Below are positions 1 through 8,301 of a stretch of DNA of 64,000 nt, piece after piece. The notes under the pieces are model-generated. The model did no database searches, was not told the DNA's origin, and saw nothing but the letters and a program-made list of their open reading frames with translations. Source of the DNA: Alsobacter metallidurans (GTDB lineage: Bacteria; Pseudomonadota; Alphaproteobacteria; Rhizobiales; Beijerinckiaceae); contig NZ_BMES01000001.1 of the NCBI RefSeq assembly GCF_014636935.1, positions 1,369,782 to 1,433,781 of the forward strand, given 5' to 3'. Positions within the stretch are counted from its first letter, which is position 1, and each line of letters starts with the position of its first letter. The position numbers were made by a program, and so were the translations under genes.

Positions 1-137
1 TCCTTTGCGTCGGCATTCGGGTTGGCGAGCACGTCCACCGGGTTGCCAACCATGTAGATCGACACGAACACAATGGCGCCCATCACGGCCACCACGAGCG
101 CCGCCTGGCCGAGCCGCCGAATGAAATAGACGAGCAT
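1..137 (-). CDS. Dipeptide/oligopeptide ABC transporter permease, N-terminal fragment
   Basis: Only the first 45 codons are in the window. The protein starts MLVYFIRRLGQAALVV, the usual opening of DppB/OppB-type inner-membrane permeases: a short positive stretch followed at once by the first membrane helix. A GGAG ribosome binding site lies about 9 bases before the ATG. It lies downstream of the binding-protein gene on the same strand, so the two should form one peptide-import operon. The gene runs off the left edge. The family call rests on the N-terminus and the neighbour only. Confidence 0.75.
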   Translation of the reverse strand, partial: MLVYFIRRLGQAALVVAVMGAIVFVSIYMVGNPVDVLANPNADAK

Positions 138-168
138 TCAAGAGCTCCGTTCAGCGACGGGAAGTCCC

Positions 169-283
169 CTTATCCGGCCCTTCGGGCCACCTTCTCCCCG
201 TCCCGGGGCGAAGGGAGCAACGGCGCCGCAGCCGCGACCGGCCCCCTCTCCCTGGAGCAGGGAGAGGGCTGGGGTGAGGGCCT
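169..283. repeat. Interspersed palindromic repeat, family C
   Basis: This GC-rich unit has a CTTCTCCCCGTCCCGGGG-type half and a CTCTCCCTGGAGCAGGGAGAG half, followed by GGCTGGGGTGAGGG. Similar units occur near 25.33-25.52, 33.00-33.13, 33.35-33.47, 51.15-51.27 and 58.0-58.1 kb. It sits between the binding-protein and permease genes, where a stable RNA hairpin could reduce expression of the downstream permease. Confidence 0.7.
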
Positions 284-303
284 TCACAAAGGCCGCCAAC
301 CCC

Positions 304-1920
304 TCACTGCCCCGGCTTCACCTCGTACGCGAGCGTGTATTGGTCCACCCGCGGCGTGTACGTGATGGTTTTGCGGAACGCCCACGGCGTCACCTCGAAA
401 TGCAGCGGGATAATGCCGTAATCCTCCATGCCGACCTTGGAGGCTTCTTGCAGCAGCTTCTCGCGCTCCTTGTCGTCGATGGTGGTCAGCGCCTTCCTGG
501 TCAGCTCGTCCACGGTCTTGTTGGAGTAGCGGCCGCGATTGGTGTTGCCGAAGCCGGGCGCGGCGTCTTGCGTGGCGATCAGCGCCACGATGGAGTTCGA
601 CATCTCGCCCGTGTCCGCGCCCCAGCCCGCCAGATAGGCCGAGAACTCGTATTTGTTGCGCCGGCTGAAGAAGGTCGAGGCCGTCATCGAGTCGACGCCG
701 GTCTTGATGCCCACGCGTGTGAACATCTGCGCCACCGCCTGCGCAACCTTCTCGTCGTTGATGTAACGGTCGTTGGGCGAGCCCAGCGTCAGCTCGAAGC
801 CGTTCGGATAGCCGGCCTCTGCCAAAAGCTTTTTTGCTCCTTCGGGGTCATACTTCTCGGGCTTCCGGTCTTCCGACGTACCGAACAGCGGAACGGGCAG
901 CAGCTCGCCGGCCGGCTTGGCGACTCCGCCCATGATGCGGTCCACGATGGCGTCGCGGTTGATGGCCTTCGACATCGCCTGGCGCACGCGCTTGTCGAGG
1001 AACGGGTTCTTGCCGTCCGTGCCCTTCACGCCCGGCGTCTTCCAGTCGGGGCCCGTGAACTGGTCGAGATGCACGTAGATGATGCGGTTGGACAGGCCCT
1101 GCACTATGGTGAGCCCGGCCTTCTTGATCAGGTCGAAATCCTGGATCGGCGGGTTCTCGATCATGTCGACGTCGCCTGACACCAGCGCGGCCACGCGCGG
1201 CCCGGCGGAGGTGATCGGCCGGAACACCACCGTCTTCCAGTGCGGCTTGGCTCCCCAATAGCCGTCGTTGCGCTCCAGCGCGAGGCGCGTGCCGCGCGTG
1301 TATTCGGCCAGTTTGTACGGCCCGGTGCCGACCGCCTTTGCGGGGTCGTTGAAGTCCGCCGATTTCGGCGGCGTCCCCAGCCCCTCGCAGCCGCCCTTCT
1401 TGAACTTCAGGTCCGCGCCCGCGCCGCTCGCCTGCGCGGAGATGATCCCGAACACGCCCATGTCGAGCGGCATCAGCGGGTAGGGGCCCTTGGTCTTCAC
1501 CACCAGCGTCAGCGGGTCGGGCGTCTCCATCGACTCGATGCCCTTCGTGGCGATCGTGAAGTTGGAGGGCGAGTTCTCGACGGTCGGGATGCGGCAGACC
1601 GAATACACCACGTCGCGCGCCGTGAAGTCCTGCCCGTTGGAAAATTTCACGCCGGGCCGCAGCTTGAACTCCCAGGTCGTGTCGTCCACCGCCTTCCAGG
1701 ACGCCGCCAGGCCCGGATAGGGCTTCTGCGCCGCGTCGACGAACACCAGCGATTCGAAGATGTGCCGCCGTAGCGCGTTGTTCTGCCCCACATTGTGGAA
1801 ATGGGGATCGATGGAGGTCGCCTCGGAGGCGACGCCGATCTTCAACTCCTGCGCGACGGCCGGAACGGCCACGCATGCGAGCACGGTTCCCGCCAACAGG
1901 GCGGTGCGCGAAACGACCAT
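304..1920 (-). CDS. Peptide ABC transporter substrate-binding protein (SBP family 5)
   Basis: A 538-residue periplasmic solute-binding protein of the DppA/OppA class. It starts with a Sec signal peptide (MVVSRTALLAGTVLACVAVP, cleaved after AVAQ). The mature part opens LKIGVASEATSIDPHFHN, typical of the family, and contains the conserved WEFKLRPGVKFSNG and AVGTGPYKL segments. Length is normal for the family. The permease gene follows 166 bases downstream on the same strand with a family C repeat between them. The bound substrate, which could be dipeptides, oligopeptides or another small molecule, cannot be told from sequence. Confidence 0.92.
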   Translation of the reverse strand: MVVSRTALLAGTVLACVAVPAVAQELKIGVASEATSIDPHFHNVGQNNALRRHIFESLVFVDAAQKPYPGLAASWKAVDDTTWEFKLRPGVKFSNGQDFTARDVVYSVCRIPTVENSPSNFTIATKGIESMETPDPLTLVVKTKGPYPLMPLDMGVFGIISAQASGAGADLKFKKGGCEGLGTPPKSADFNDPAKAVGTGPYKLAEYTRGTRLALERNDGYWGAKPHWKTVVFRPITSAGPRVAALVSGDVDMIENPPIQDFDLIKKAGLTIVQGLSNRIIYVHLDQFTGPDWKTPGVKGTDGKNPFLDKRVRQAMSKAINRDAIVDRIMGGVAKPAGELLPVPLFGTSEDRKPEKYDPEGAKKLLAEAGYPNGFELTLGSPNDRYINDEKVAQAVAQMFTRVGIKTGVDSMTASTFFSRRNKYEFSAYLAGWGADTGEMSNSIVALIATQDAAPGFGNTNRGRYSNKTVDELTRKALTTIDDKEREKLLQEASKVGMEDYGIIPLHFEVTPWAFRKTITYTPRVDQYTLAYEVKPGQ

Positions 1921-2084
1921 ATGACTGCTCCTCCCGCCGCCTTCTGCGCCCCGACCGGAGCGCGTGCGGCCTCCGCCGGGCAGTCTACGGGGAGATACGG
2001 ACGGCGCAAGCCAAGCGCGCTTCTGGTTGCCGCCGTGTAAGCCGCTTTTCCGTCGTCGAGCCGCGACGTAGGAGCCACCCTCCC

Positions 2085-2168
2085 GTCATTGCGAGCGCCA
2101 GCGAAGCAATCCCGCCTAACGACCGGGCATCAGGCTGGATTGCTTCGCCTCCGGCTCGCAAGGACGGC
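2085..2168. repeat. Interspersed palindromic repeat, family A
   Basis: It begins GTCATTGCGAG and GAAGCAATC, and ends with the complement, GATTGCTTCGC then CTCGCAAGGAC, so the unit is a long imperfect palindrome. A second half-unit follows at about 2198-2225. Together they fill most of the 311-base gap between the binding-protein gene and the AsnC-like gene. The rest of the gap is the upstream region of the binding-protein gene, in which no clear promoter was found. Confidence 0.75.
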
Positions 2169-2231
2169 CAGGGGCGGCGATGCGGAGGCGCCTTCCCGCC
2201 ATTGCGGGAGCAGCGAAGCAATCTAGACCCG

Positions 2232-2468
2232 TCAGAACGCCTTGAACGTGATGATCGTGTGGGTGTCGATGATGTCCGGGATCGGGTGCACCTTCTCGCC
2301 GATGAAGTGGCCGATATCGATGTCATCATCGACGTGGAACTTGGCCAGGATGTCGAAATTCCCCGCTGTCGAGTAGATCTCGGACGCGATCTCGGCGTCG
2401 GCCAGCCGGCTCGCCACGTCGTAGGTCTTGCCCAGCTTGCACTTGATCTCGACGAAAAAGGTCTGCAT
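2232..2468 (-). CDS. Stand-alone Lrp/AsnC ligand-binding (RAM) domain protein
   Basis: A 78-residue protein that matches the C-terminal effector-binding domain of Lrp/AsnC regulators, without the N-terminal helix-turn-helix. It shows the beta-alpha-beta-beta-alpha-beta pattern, with IYSTAGNFDILAKFHVDDD in the middle and a DIIDTHTIITF strand at the end. Such stand-alone domains form oligomers that bind amino acids. The start is the ATG at 2468; a longer frame upstream overlaps the hydrolase gene and is not likely coding. It lies 59 bases downstream of the arylformamidase-like gene on the same strand, so co-transcription and a link to amino acid metabolism are plausible. Confidence 0.8.
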   Translation of the reverse strand: MQTFFVEIKCKLGKTYDVASRLADAEIASEIYSTAGNFDILAKFHVDDDIDIGHFIGEKVHPIPDIIDTHTIITFKAF

Positions 2469-2527
2469 CGCCCCGCCCTGGATTGGAGTCGCCGGACCAT
2501 AGCGCCGCGGCCCGGCGGCGTCACGCC

Positions 2528-3355
2528 CTACGGCCGCGCCGCGGCCTCGGCCAGGGTCGCCAGCCGGCGTGTCATTGGGCTGCCGGGGTCGGCCAACGGG
2601 GCGATCACGGTGAAATGGTTGGCGCCTTCCACGGCCTCGTAGCGGGTCTGCACGCCCGCCTTGCCCCATGCGTCCGCGATCGTTCGGCTCTGGCGCAGGT
2701 ATTCGGCGCTTTCCGCGCCGCCTACAACAGCGTCCAGCGTGCGGCCGCGCGGAGCCTCCCAGAACAGGGGCGACAGCCGGCGCGCCTCGGCGGCGTCGAG
2801 GCCGAGCGCCGTGTTGACGCTGGTTCCCACCAGCGGCTCGAGGTCGAACAGCCCCGACAATGCGTAGGCGGACGGAACCAGTCCGGCCGGGAGAGCAGGG
2901 TCTATCGCACCCCAATTGGTCGCCAGCATGCAGGCCGCGAGGTGCCCCCCGGCCGAGTGGCCGGCCACCACGACGGGCCGCTCGAACCGCCGCCACACGA
3001 ACGCGCAGGCCTCGCGCATCTGGTCCACGATGGTGGAGACCGTGACGGCTGGGCACAGGTCATAGCTCGGCGCCGCCACGGTGACGCCGCGCGACACGAG
3101 CCCGCGCGCGAGGTGGCTAAAGGACGAGCGGTCGAGGCCCTGCCAGTAGCCGCCATGAATGAACAGCACGACCGGCCCGCGACCGTCGCCGAAGATGTTG
3201 AGGCGGGTTCGCTCGCCATTCCCATAGGCAAGGCCCAGTGCGCCGCCGGCGCTCTCGCGATAGGCGGCCGCATCGCGCGCCCATCCGGCGATGATGGCGG
3301 GATGCTCGGGCACGCGCGCCCTGTTGTTGTACTCGGCCTCGTAGTCAATGCTCAT
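2528..3355 (-). CDS. Alpha/beta hydrolase, arylformamidase (kynurenine formamidase)-like
   Basis: A 275-residue cytoplasmic serine hydrolase. It has the HGGYW oxyanion motif at residues 67-71 and the nucleophile elbow GHSAGG at 132-137 (Ser134), with a late EGANHFTV segment that should carry the catalytic His. The HGGYW plus GHSAGGH pair is typical of animal-type arylformamidases and related carbamate or esterase enzymes. The ATG at 3355 is preferred over an upstream start because GGGAG lies about 9 bases before it. If the assignment is right it hydrolyses N-formylkynurenine in tryptophan breakdown. No other kynurenine gene is in the window, so the substrate is uncertain. Confidence 0.75.
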   Translation of the reverse strand: MSIDYEAEYNNRARVPEHPAIIAGWARDAAAYRESAGGALGLAYGNGERTRLNIFGDGRGPVVLFIHGGYWQGLDRSSFSHLARGLVSRGVTVAAPSYDLCPAVTVSTIVDQMREACAFVWRRFERPVVVAGHSAGGHLAACMLATNWGAIDPALPAGLVPSAYALSGLFDLEPLVGTSVNTALGLDAAEARRLSPLFWEAPRGRTLDAVVGGAESAEYLRQSRTIADAWGKAGVQTRYEAVEGANHFTVIAPLADPGSPMTRRLATLAEAAARP

Positions 3356-3513
3356 GCGAAACTCCCGCGTCGCGCCGGAGAATGGGCCGAAGGCCAGCCC
3401 GTCCACAAGGGCCGACCCGAATGCGGCGGCGTCGGTGGGTTGCGGTGTCGGGCGGGCTTTGACACTCTCCGCGCCCGAGAGGGCGGCGCACCCCCGTCGC
3501 CCAGGAGATTGAG

Positions 3514-4518
3514 ATGAATAACCCGGTACTGGTCGAGATCACGCGCGGCGCGGTGGTCGAATCGCGCCATCGCGGCGCGGTCGCCGTCGTGGACGCGAGC
3601 GGCGCGACCGTTTTCAGCGTGGGCGACGTCGCCCGCCCCGTGTTTCCCCGCTCGGCCGTGAAGGCCTTTCAGGCGCTGCCGCTTATCGAGAGCGGCGCGG
3701 CCGACCGCTACAATCTGTCGGCCTCGGAACTGGCCCTCGCGGTGGCGTCCCATTCCGGCGAGCCGCGTCACGCGGATCTGGCCGCGGGCGTGCTCGCCAA
3801 GGCGGGACGCGACGTGAACTGCCTCGAGTGCGGCGCGCATTGGCCGCTGAACGAGGAGGTGGCGCGCGATCTCGCGGCCTCCGGGGCCAAGCCTTCCGCG
3901 CTCCATAACAACTGCTCCGGCAAGCACGCCGCCTTCGTGTGCCTCGCCTGCCACCTCGGCGAGGACCCGGCTGGCTACGTGCAGGCCGAGCACCGCGTGC
4001 AACGCGAGGTGAAGGCCGCCCTGGAGAGCATGACCGGGACGACGCTGGGAGACGACATGCGCGGCACCGATGGCTGCGCAATCCCGACCTACGCGATCCC
4101 GATCGCCGCGTTGGCGGCCGGCTTCGCGCGCTTCGGCTCGGGCGTCGGCATGGACCAGGACCGCGTTCGCGCGGCCAGCCGAATCCGCGCCGCGGTCGCG
4201 GCCCAGCCCTGGGCGGTGGCGGGCAAGGACCGCCTCGACACCGTGCTGATGGAGCTTTTCGGCCAGCGCGTCTTCATGAAGACAGGCGCGGAAGGCGTTT
4301 ATTGCGCGGCGCTGCCCGAACTCGGGCTGGGAATAGCCCTCAAGGTGGACGACGGCGCCAAGCGCGCCGCCGAATGCATCATGGCGGCGCTGCTCGGGCG
4401 CTACCTCGAGCTTTCCGACGCCGAGCACGCCGGCCTCGAACCCCATGTCCGGCAAACCCAGCGCAACTGGAACGGCGCCGACGTCGGCGCGACGCGACCG
4501 GCCGGGGCCCTGGCCTGA
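3514..4518 (+). CDS. ansA: L-asparaginase II family (rhizobial AnsA/ReAV type)
   Basis: A 334-residue asparaginase of the thermolabile rhizobial class, which hydrolyses asparagine to aspartate and ammonia. Family motifs are intact: PRSAVKAFQALP with Ser47 and Lys50, SHSGEP with Ser79, HNNCSGKHAAF with Cys134 and Lys137, GTDGCAIPTYA with Cys188, and MKTGAEG with Lys256. In the Rhizobium etli ReAV structure the matching residues form the Ser-Lys catalytic pairs and a zinc site (Cys, Lys, Cys). No signal peptide, so cytoplasmic. It is transcribed away from the hydrolase gene, with a 158-base gap that should hold both promoters. Confidence 0.9.
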   Translation: MNNPVLVEITRGAVVESRHRGAVAVVDASGATVFSVGDVARPVFPRSAVKAFQALPLIESGAADRYNLSASELALAVASHSGEPRHADLAAGVLAKAGRDVNCLECGAHWPLNEEVARDLAASGAKPSALHNNCSGKHAAFVCLACHLGEDPAGYVQAEHRVQREVKAALESMTGTTLGDDMRGTDGCAIPTYAIPIAALAAGFARFGSGVGMDQDRVRAASRIRAAVAAQPWAVAGKDRLDTVLMELFGQRVFMKTGAEGVYCAALPELGLGIALKVDDGAKRAAECIMAALLGRYLELSDAEHAGLEPHVRQTQRNWNGADVGATRPAGALA

Positions 4519-4662
4519 ACGGAGGCGGACGGGCCGGAGCTGCGTCGAAAACGCGCGTCTGGCGTGCACAGGGTACTCTACGACTACGCCCGGCTACCCA
4601 AGCCGGAACCGTTGATGCATCCTGCTCAAGCGCCCGACAAGAGGCGCACCAGGGAGGCATCG

Positions 4663-5940
4663 ATGCCCAGCATGAAGACCATCGTGTGGTCTGCCGCCAT
4701 CTCGCTGCTCGCCACGTCAGCCTTGTCTACCGCCGCTTCCGCCCAGAACGCGCCCGGCAATCTCGAGAAGCTCGGCGCCTTCAAGACCACCGGGGCGACC
4801 CCGGAAATTCCGCTCGTTCCGCAGACGGGCCGCAAGGCCGACGCGATCAAGAAGAACCTCGCCAAGGTCAAGCTTCCGCCGGGCTTCAAGATCTCGCTTT
4901 ACGCGCTGGTGCCGGATGCGCGCCACATCGCGGTGGGGCCGCAGGGCGTCGTCACCTTTGTGGGCACCCGCAAAAACAAGGTCTACGCGGTTACGGATCG
5001 CGGCAAGTCCGGCGTCGCCGACGAGGTGAAGCCCTTCGCGTCCACCATCGACCTCGCGATCCCCAACGGGGTCTGCTTCTCCAAGGACGGCTTCCTGTTC
5101 GTCGCCGAGCAGAATCGCGTGCTGATGTTCCCGGCCGCCGAGTTCTTCTACGAGAGCCCGGACGTGGTGGCTGTGCCGATCGTCGCGCAGGGCGACCTCA
5201 TCCCCAAGGAGGAGGAGAGCTACAACCATACCGCCCGCGTCTGCCGCATCGGACCGGACGACAAGCTCTACGTGACGCTTGGCCAGCCGTTCAACGTCCC
5301 GGCGCCCGAGAAGGCGGAGCTTTACGGCAAGTGGGGCATCGGCGGCATCGTGCGCTTCGACCGCGAGGGCAAGAACCGCGAGGTCTTCGCCAACGGCATC
5401 CGCAATTCGGTCGGCATGGACTTCAACCCCAAGGACAAGTCGCTCTGGTTCACCGATAACCAGGTCGACGGCATGGGCGACAAGATCCCGCCCGGCGAGC
5501 TCAACCGCGCCAACCAGCCCGGCATGAACTTCGGATTCCCGTGGTATGGCGGCGGCAAGGTCCGCACCGCCGAGTACAAGGATGCGACGCCGCCCGAGAC
5601 CGCCGTGGCCCCGCAGGTCGAGATGGACGCGCACGCGGCCGACCTCGGCATGACCTTCTACGCCGGCAAGATGTTCCCGAAGAAGTACCAGGGCGCGATC
5701 TTCTCCGCCCAGCACGGCTCGTGGAACCGCACGGACCCGATCGGCGCCCGCGTGATGCTGACCACCCTCAAGGAGGACGGGACCGCCGACAAGACAGAGG
5801 TGTTCGCCGAAGGCTGGCTGACGCCCGACGGCGAATATCTCGGCCGGCCGGTGGACGTCGCGGTGCTCAAGGACGGCTCACTGCTCGTGTCGGACGATTT
5901 CGCCGGCGCGCTGTATCGGATCACCTACGAGGGACGTTAA
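4663..5940 (+). CDS. PQQ-dependent sugar dehydrogenase (sorbosone dehydrogenase-like), periplasmic
   Basis: A 425-residue protein with a Sec signal peptide (MPSMKTIVWSAAISLLATSA to STAASAQ) and a six-bladed propeller of the soluble glucose/sorbosone dehydrogenase family. Typical segments are LPPGFKISLYA near the start, NGVCFSKDGFLFVAEQNRV, a YNHTARVCRIGPDDKLYV blade, GIRNSVGMDFNPKD, and AQHGSWNRTDPIGARV near the end. The start at 4663 is chosen because GGGAGG lies just upstream and the signal peptide begins there. A c-type cytochrome follows and would take the electrons. No PQQ synthesis gene is in the window and the substrate is unknown. Confidence 0.85.
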   Translation: MPSMKTIVWSAAISLLATSALSTAASAQNAPGNLEKLGAFKTTGATPEIPLVPQTGRKADAIKKNLAKVKLPPGFKISLYALVPDARHIAVGPQGVVTFVGTRKNKVYAVTDRGKSGVADEVKPFASTIDLAIPNGVCFSKDGFLFVAEQNRVLMFPAAEFFYESPDVVAVPIVAQGDLIPKEEESYNHTARVCRIGPDDKLYVTLGQPFNVPAPEKAELYGKWGIGGIVRFDREGKNREVFANGIRNSVGMDFNPKDKSLWFTDNQVDGMGDKIPPGELNRANQPGMNFGFPWYGGGKVRTAEYKDATPPETAVAPQVEMDAHAADLGMTFYAGKMFPKKYQGAIFSAQHGSWNRTDPIGARVMLTTLKEDGTADKTEVFAEGWLTPDGEYLGRPVDVAVLKDGSLLVSDDFAGALYRITYEGR

Positions 5941-5950
5941 GGGCCAGCGC

Positions 5951-5975
5951 GCCGCGCCGGCTGATCCGGCGCGGC
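5951..5975 (+). other. Strong hairpin between dehydrogenase and cytochrome genes
   Basis: A perfect 10-base stem (GCCGCGCCGG / CCGGCGCGGC) with a 5-base loop lies just after the dehydrogenase stop codon. There is no T-run after it, so it may protect the upstream mRNA end or attenuate read-through into the cytochrome gene rather than act as a full terminator. Confidence 0.5.
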
Positions 5976-6011
5976 GCCGGTCCCGAAGTTGAACGAGTCC
6001 GGAGTTCCGCC

Positions 6012-6362
6012 GTGAGACGCATCCCCCACGCCGCCCGAAAGGCGGCGACCCTGGCCGCGTTTGCGGTCGTTTCCGCCGTTGCGAGCGCGCCCGCCCAGGC
6101 CGGCGACGTCAAGGCCGGCCGGCAGAAAGCTCTTCAGTGCCAGACCTGCCACGGCCTGGACGGCCGCTCCAAGCTGCCCGAGGCACCCAACCTCTCGGGC
6201 CAGGTCGAGCCTTACCTCGTCAAGGCGCTGCAGGAGTACAAGACCGGCGCGCGCAAGAACGAGATGATGAGCGTGGTGGCGCCCAACCTCAGCGACGCCG
6301 ACATCGCCGACCTCGCGGCCTACTACGCCGCCATCGAGATTGAGGTGGTCGGAAAGCCGTGA
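6012..6362 (+). CDS. Small periplasmic c-type cytochrome, single heme
   Basis: A 116-residue class I cytochrome c. It has a Sec signal peptide ending APAQA, the heme-binding CQTCHG motif about 15 residues into the mature protein, and a late methionine in the KNEMMS segment as likely axial ligand. The GTG start at 6012 has GGAG 7 bases upstream and gives a complete signal peptide. It lies 71 bases after the PQQ-type dehydrogenase in the same direction, separated by a hairpin, and is its probable electron acceptor. Confidence 0.85.
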   Translation: MRRIPHAARKAATLAAFAVVSAVASAPAQAGDVKAGRQKALQCQTCHGLDGRSKLPEAPNLSGQVEPYLVKALQEYKTGARKNEMMSVVAPNLSDADIADLAAYYAAIEIEVVGKP

Positions 6363-6408
6363 CAGGCTGTGGGCGCCCATCATCCGGGCGCCCCCGAGCC
6401 GGAGTGAA

Positions 6409-6840
6409 ATGACGATGCGCGTGATGGTGATCGTGAAGGCCACGCAAGACAGCGAGCAGGGCGTCATGCCCTCAGTTGAGCTGATGGAGGCCATGGGCCG
6501 CTTCAACGAGGAACTCGCCAAGGCCGGGATCATGCGCTCCGGCGACGGCCTCAAGCCCTCTCGCCACGGCAAGCGGGTGGCGTTCGACGGCGACGGACGC
6601 ACCGTGATCGACGGACCCTTTGCGCACACGATCGAACTCGTGGCCGGCTTCTGGCTGTGGGAGGTCAAGGACATGGAGGAGGCGGTCGCCTGGGTGAAGC
6701 GCTGCCCGAACCCGATGCCCGGCCCAAGCGAGATCGAGATCCGCCCGCTTTACGAGATGGAGGATTTCGGGGACGCCGTCACGCCCGAGTCCATCGCCGG
6801 CCACGAGAACGCGCGGCGCATCCTGGAAGGCGGAGGCTAA
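6409..6840 (+). CDS. YCII/DGPF-domain protein
   Basis: A 143-residue cytoplasmic protein of the YCII-related family, with a MRVMVIVKAT first strand, the hallmark DGPF segment (VIDGPFAHTIELVAGFW), and an EIEIRPLYE strand. The fold is a ferredoxin-like dimer. Members are of unknown function; some appear beside sigma factors, but none is seen here. GGAG lies 6 bases before the ATG at 6409. It follows the cytochrome gene by 46 bases and may be part of the same transcript. Confidence 0.8.
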   Translation: MTMRVMVIVKATQDSEQGVMPSVELMEAMGRFNEELAKAGIMRSGDGLKPSRHGKRVAFDGDGRTVIDGPFAHTIELVAGFWLWEVKDMEEAVAWVKRCPNPMPGPSEIEIRPLYEMEDFGDAVTPESIAGHENARRILEGGG

Positions 6841-6889
6841 AACATCATCCCACCAAGTGGCTGCCGGTTGGTGGAAAAAGATGATGTTT
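6840..6889. terminator. Bidirectional hairpin between convergent genes
   Basis: AAACATCAT pairs with ATGATGTTT and, inside it, CCACCAA pairs with TTGGTGG. The stem lies between the convergent DGPF-protein and meaB genes, so it can end transcription from both sides. The outer arms give A-rich and T-rich flanks. Confidence 0.6.
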
Positions 6890-6936
6890 GGACAAAGAGC
6901 TGGATCGGCTGACCTGATGCAATCAGGTCGGCCGCG

Positions 6937-7932
6937 CTAGTCCAGCCCTATCAGCCCGGCGATCTCCTCGGCCGCCACCGTGGCCGAGAGCGCGCCGTCG
7001 GCGACGCCCGCCTCCAGCGCGGGCAGCCTGTCCCGCACGGCCGGATCATTGCGGAGCCGGGCGAACACCCGGTCCTCCACCATCGCCCACATCCACTTCA
7101 CCTGCTGGGCCCGCCGCCGGGCGGCGAGCTCGCCCGTGGCGGTCAGCCGGGCGCGATGGTCCTCGATCTTGGCCCAGAGATCGTCCAGCCCGACATTGTC
7201 GAGCCCCGAGATGGTGATCACCGGCGGCGTCCAGGTCGGCGTCTTCGGCGCCAGGATGTGCAGCGCGGCGCGGTATTCGGCAGCCGCCGCCCGAGCGCGG
7301 GTCTTGCCGTCGCCCTCGGCCTTGTTCACCGCGATCATGTCGGCGATCTCGAGCACGCCCTTCTTGATGCCCTGCAGCTCGTCGCCCGCGCCGGGCAGCA
7401 TCAGGACAAGGAAGAAGTCGGTCATGTCCGCCACGGTGGTCTCGGACTGTCCGATCCCCACCGTCTCGACCAGGATCACGTCGAAGCCGGCCGCCTCGCA
7501 CAGCAGCATCGTTTCGCGCGTCTTCGCCGCCACGCCGCCCAGCGTCCCGGAGGACGGGGAGGGACGGATAAACGCGTTGGGATCCACGGCGAGGCGCTGC
7601 ATCCGGGTTTTGTCGCCCAGGATCGAACCGCCCGTGCGCGTGGAGGACGGGTCCACGGCCAGCACCGCCACCTTGTGGCCCGCCGCCGTGAGGTTGGAGC
7701 CAAGCGTGTCGATGGTGGTGGATTTGCCGACGCCCGGCACGCCCGTGATGCCCACCCGCATCGCCCCGCCGCAGCGCGGCAGCAGCCGCTGCACCAGCGC
7801 GCGCGCCGCCGCCTGGTGGTCGGCCCGCCTGGATTCGATCAGCGTGATGCCCCGAGCCAGCGCGGCGCGCTCGCCCGCGGCGATGCGGGTCGCGAGGTCG
7901 TCGACGTCTGGTGGAAGGGGTGCTGGGGCCAT
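6937..7932 (-). CDS. meaB: Methylmalonyl-CoA mutase-associated GTPase MeaB
   Basis: A 331-residue G3E-family GTPase that guards and reloads adenosylcobalamin in methylmalonyl-CoA mutase. It has the P-loop GVPGVGKST at residues 64-72, AVDPSSTRTGGSILGDKTRM, ETVGIGQSET, and the NKAEGDGK base-recognition motif. Length is normal for MeaB/ArgK. The mutase subunit genes lie about 5 kb away on the same strand with unrelated genes between, so meaB is near its partner but not in one operon with it. Confidence 0.95.
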   Translation of the reverse strand: MAPAPLPPDVDDLATRIAAGERAALARGITLIESRRADHQAAARALVQRLLPRCGGAMRVGITGVPGVGKSTTIDTLGSNLTAAGHKVAVLAVDPSSTRTGGSILGDKTRMQRLAVDPNAFIRPSPSSGTLGGVAAKTRETMLLCEAAGFDVILVETVGIGQSETTVADMTDFFLVLMLPGAGDELQGIKKGVLEIADMIAVNKAEGDGKTRARAAAAEYRAALHILAPKTPTWTPPVITISGLDNVGLDDLWAKIEDHRARLTATGELAARRRAQQVKWMWAMVEDRVFARLRNDPAVRDRLPALEAGVADGALSATVAAEEIAGLIGLD

Positions 7933-8110
7933 GGTCCAGCAGCCTTACGACGGCGCCCCGGCGCGTTCAACCGCCCGCGGCCTGTCCGTCGCCAAGGCTG
8001 TGGAATCCGCCGCATTGCAACCCGTCCGGCGGACGAGTACCACTCTGGGAAGGCTGGCGGGACATTCGGGCGTCTTCTCACGTCTGAAGCCCGGCTGACA
8101 AAGCTGAGAA

Positions 8111-8250
8111 CCCCTCTCCTGAGGAGCATCGCCCCCAAGCGATGCGTCTCGGTGGACGCGGGGCTCAAGTTCGTGAGCAAGATCGAGCATCCTGGATCCC
8201 CGTCCTTCGAGACGACCTGCGAAGTCGCATGGCTCCTCGGGATGAGGGCT
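8111..8250. repeat. Interspersed palindromic repeat, family B
   Basis: An element of about 140 bases starting CCCCTCTCCTGAGGAGC and ending GGCTCCTCGGGATGAGGG, with inner arms GCGTCTCGGTGGACG and CGTCCTTCGAGACG. It is the most diverged of four copies; the others are at about 26.07, 33.19 and 56.53 kb. It occupies part of the 369-base gap between meaB and the first DUF900 gene. The rest of the gap shows nothing recognisable. Confidence 0.75.
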
Positions 8251-8301
8251 TTGAGGGAGTGACGGGCTAAGCTGCTGTGGGCAGCATCCCTGGGGGCGGA
8301 C

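Noticed and set aside
3459-3464. TTGACA before the asparaginase gene as a promoter
   Set aside because: The bases 17 downstream are GC-rich with no -10 match.
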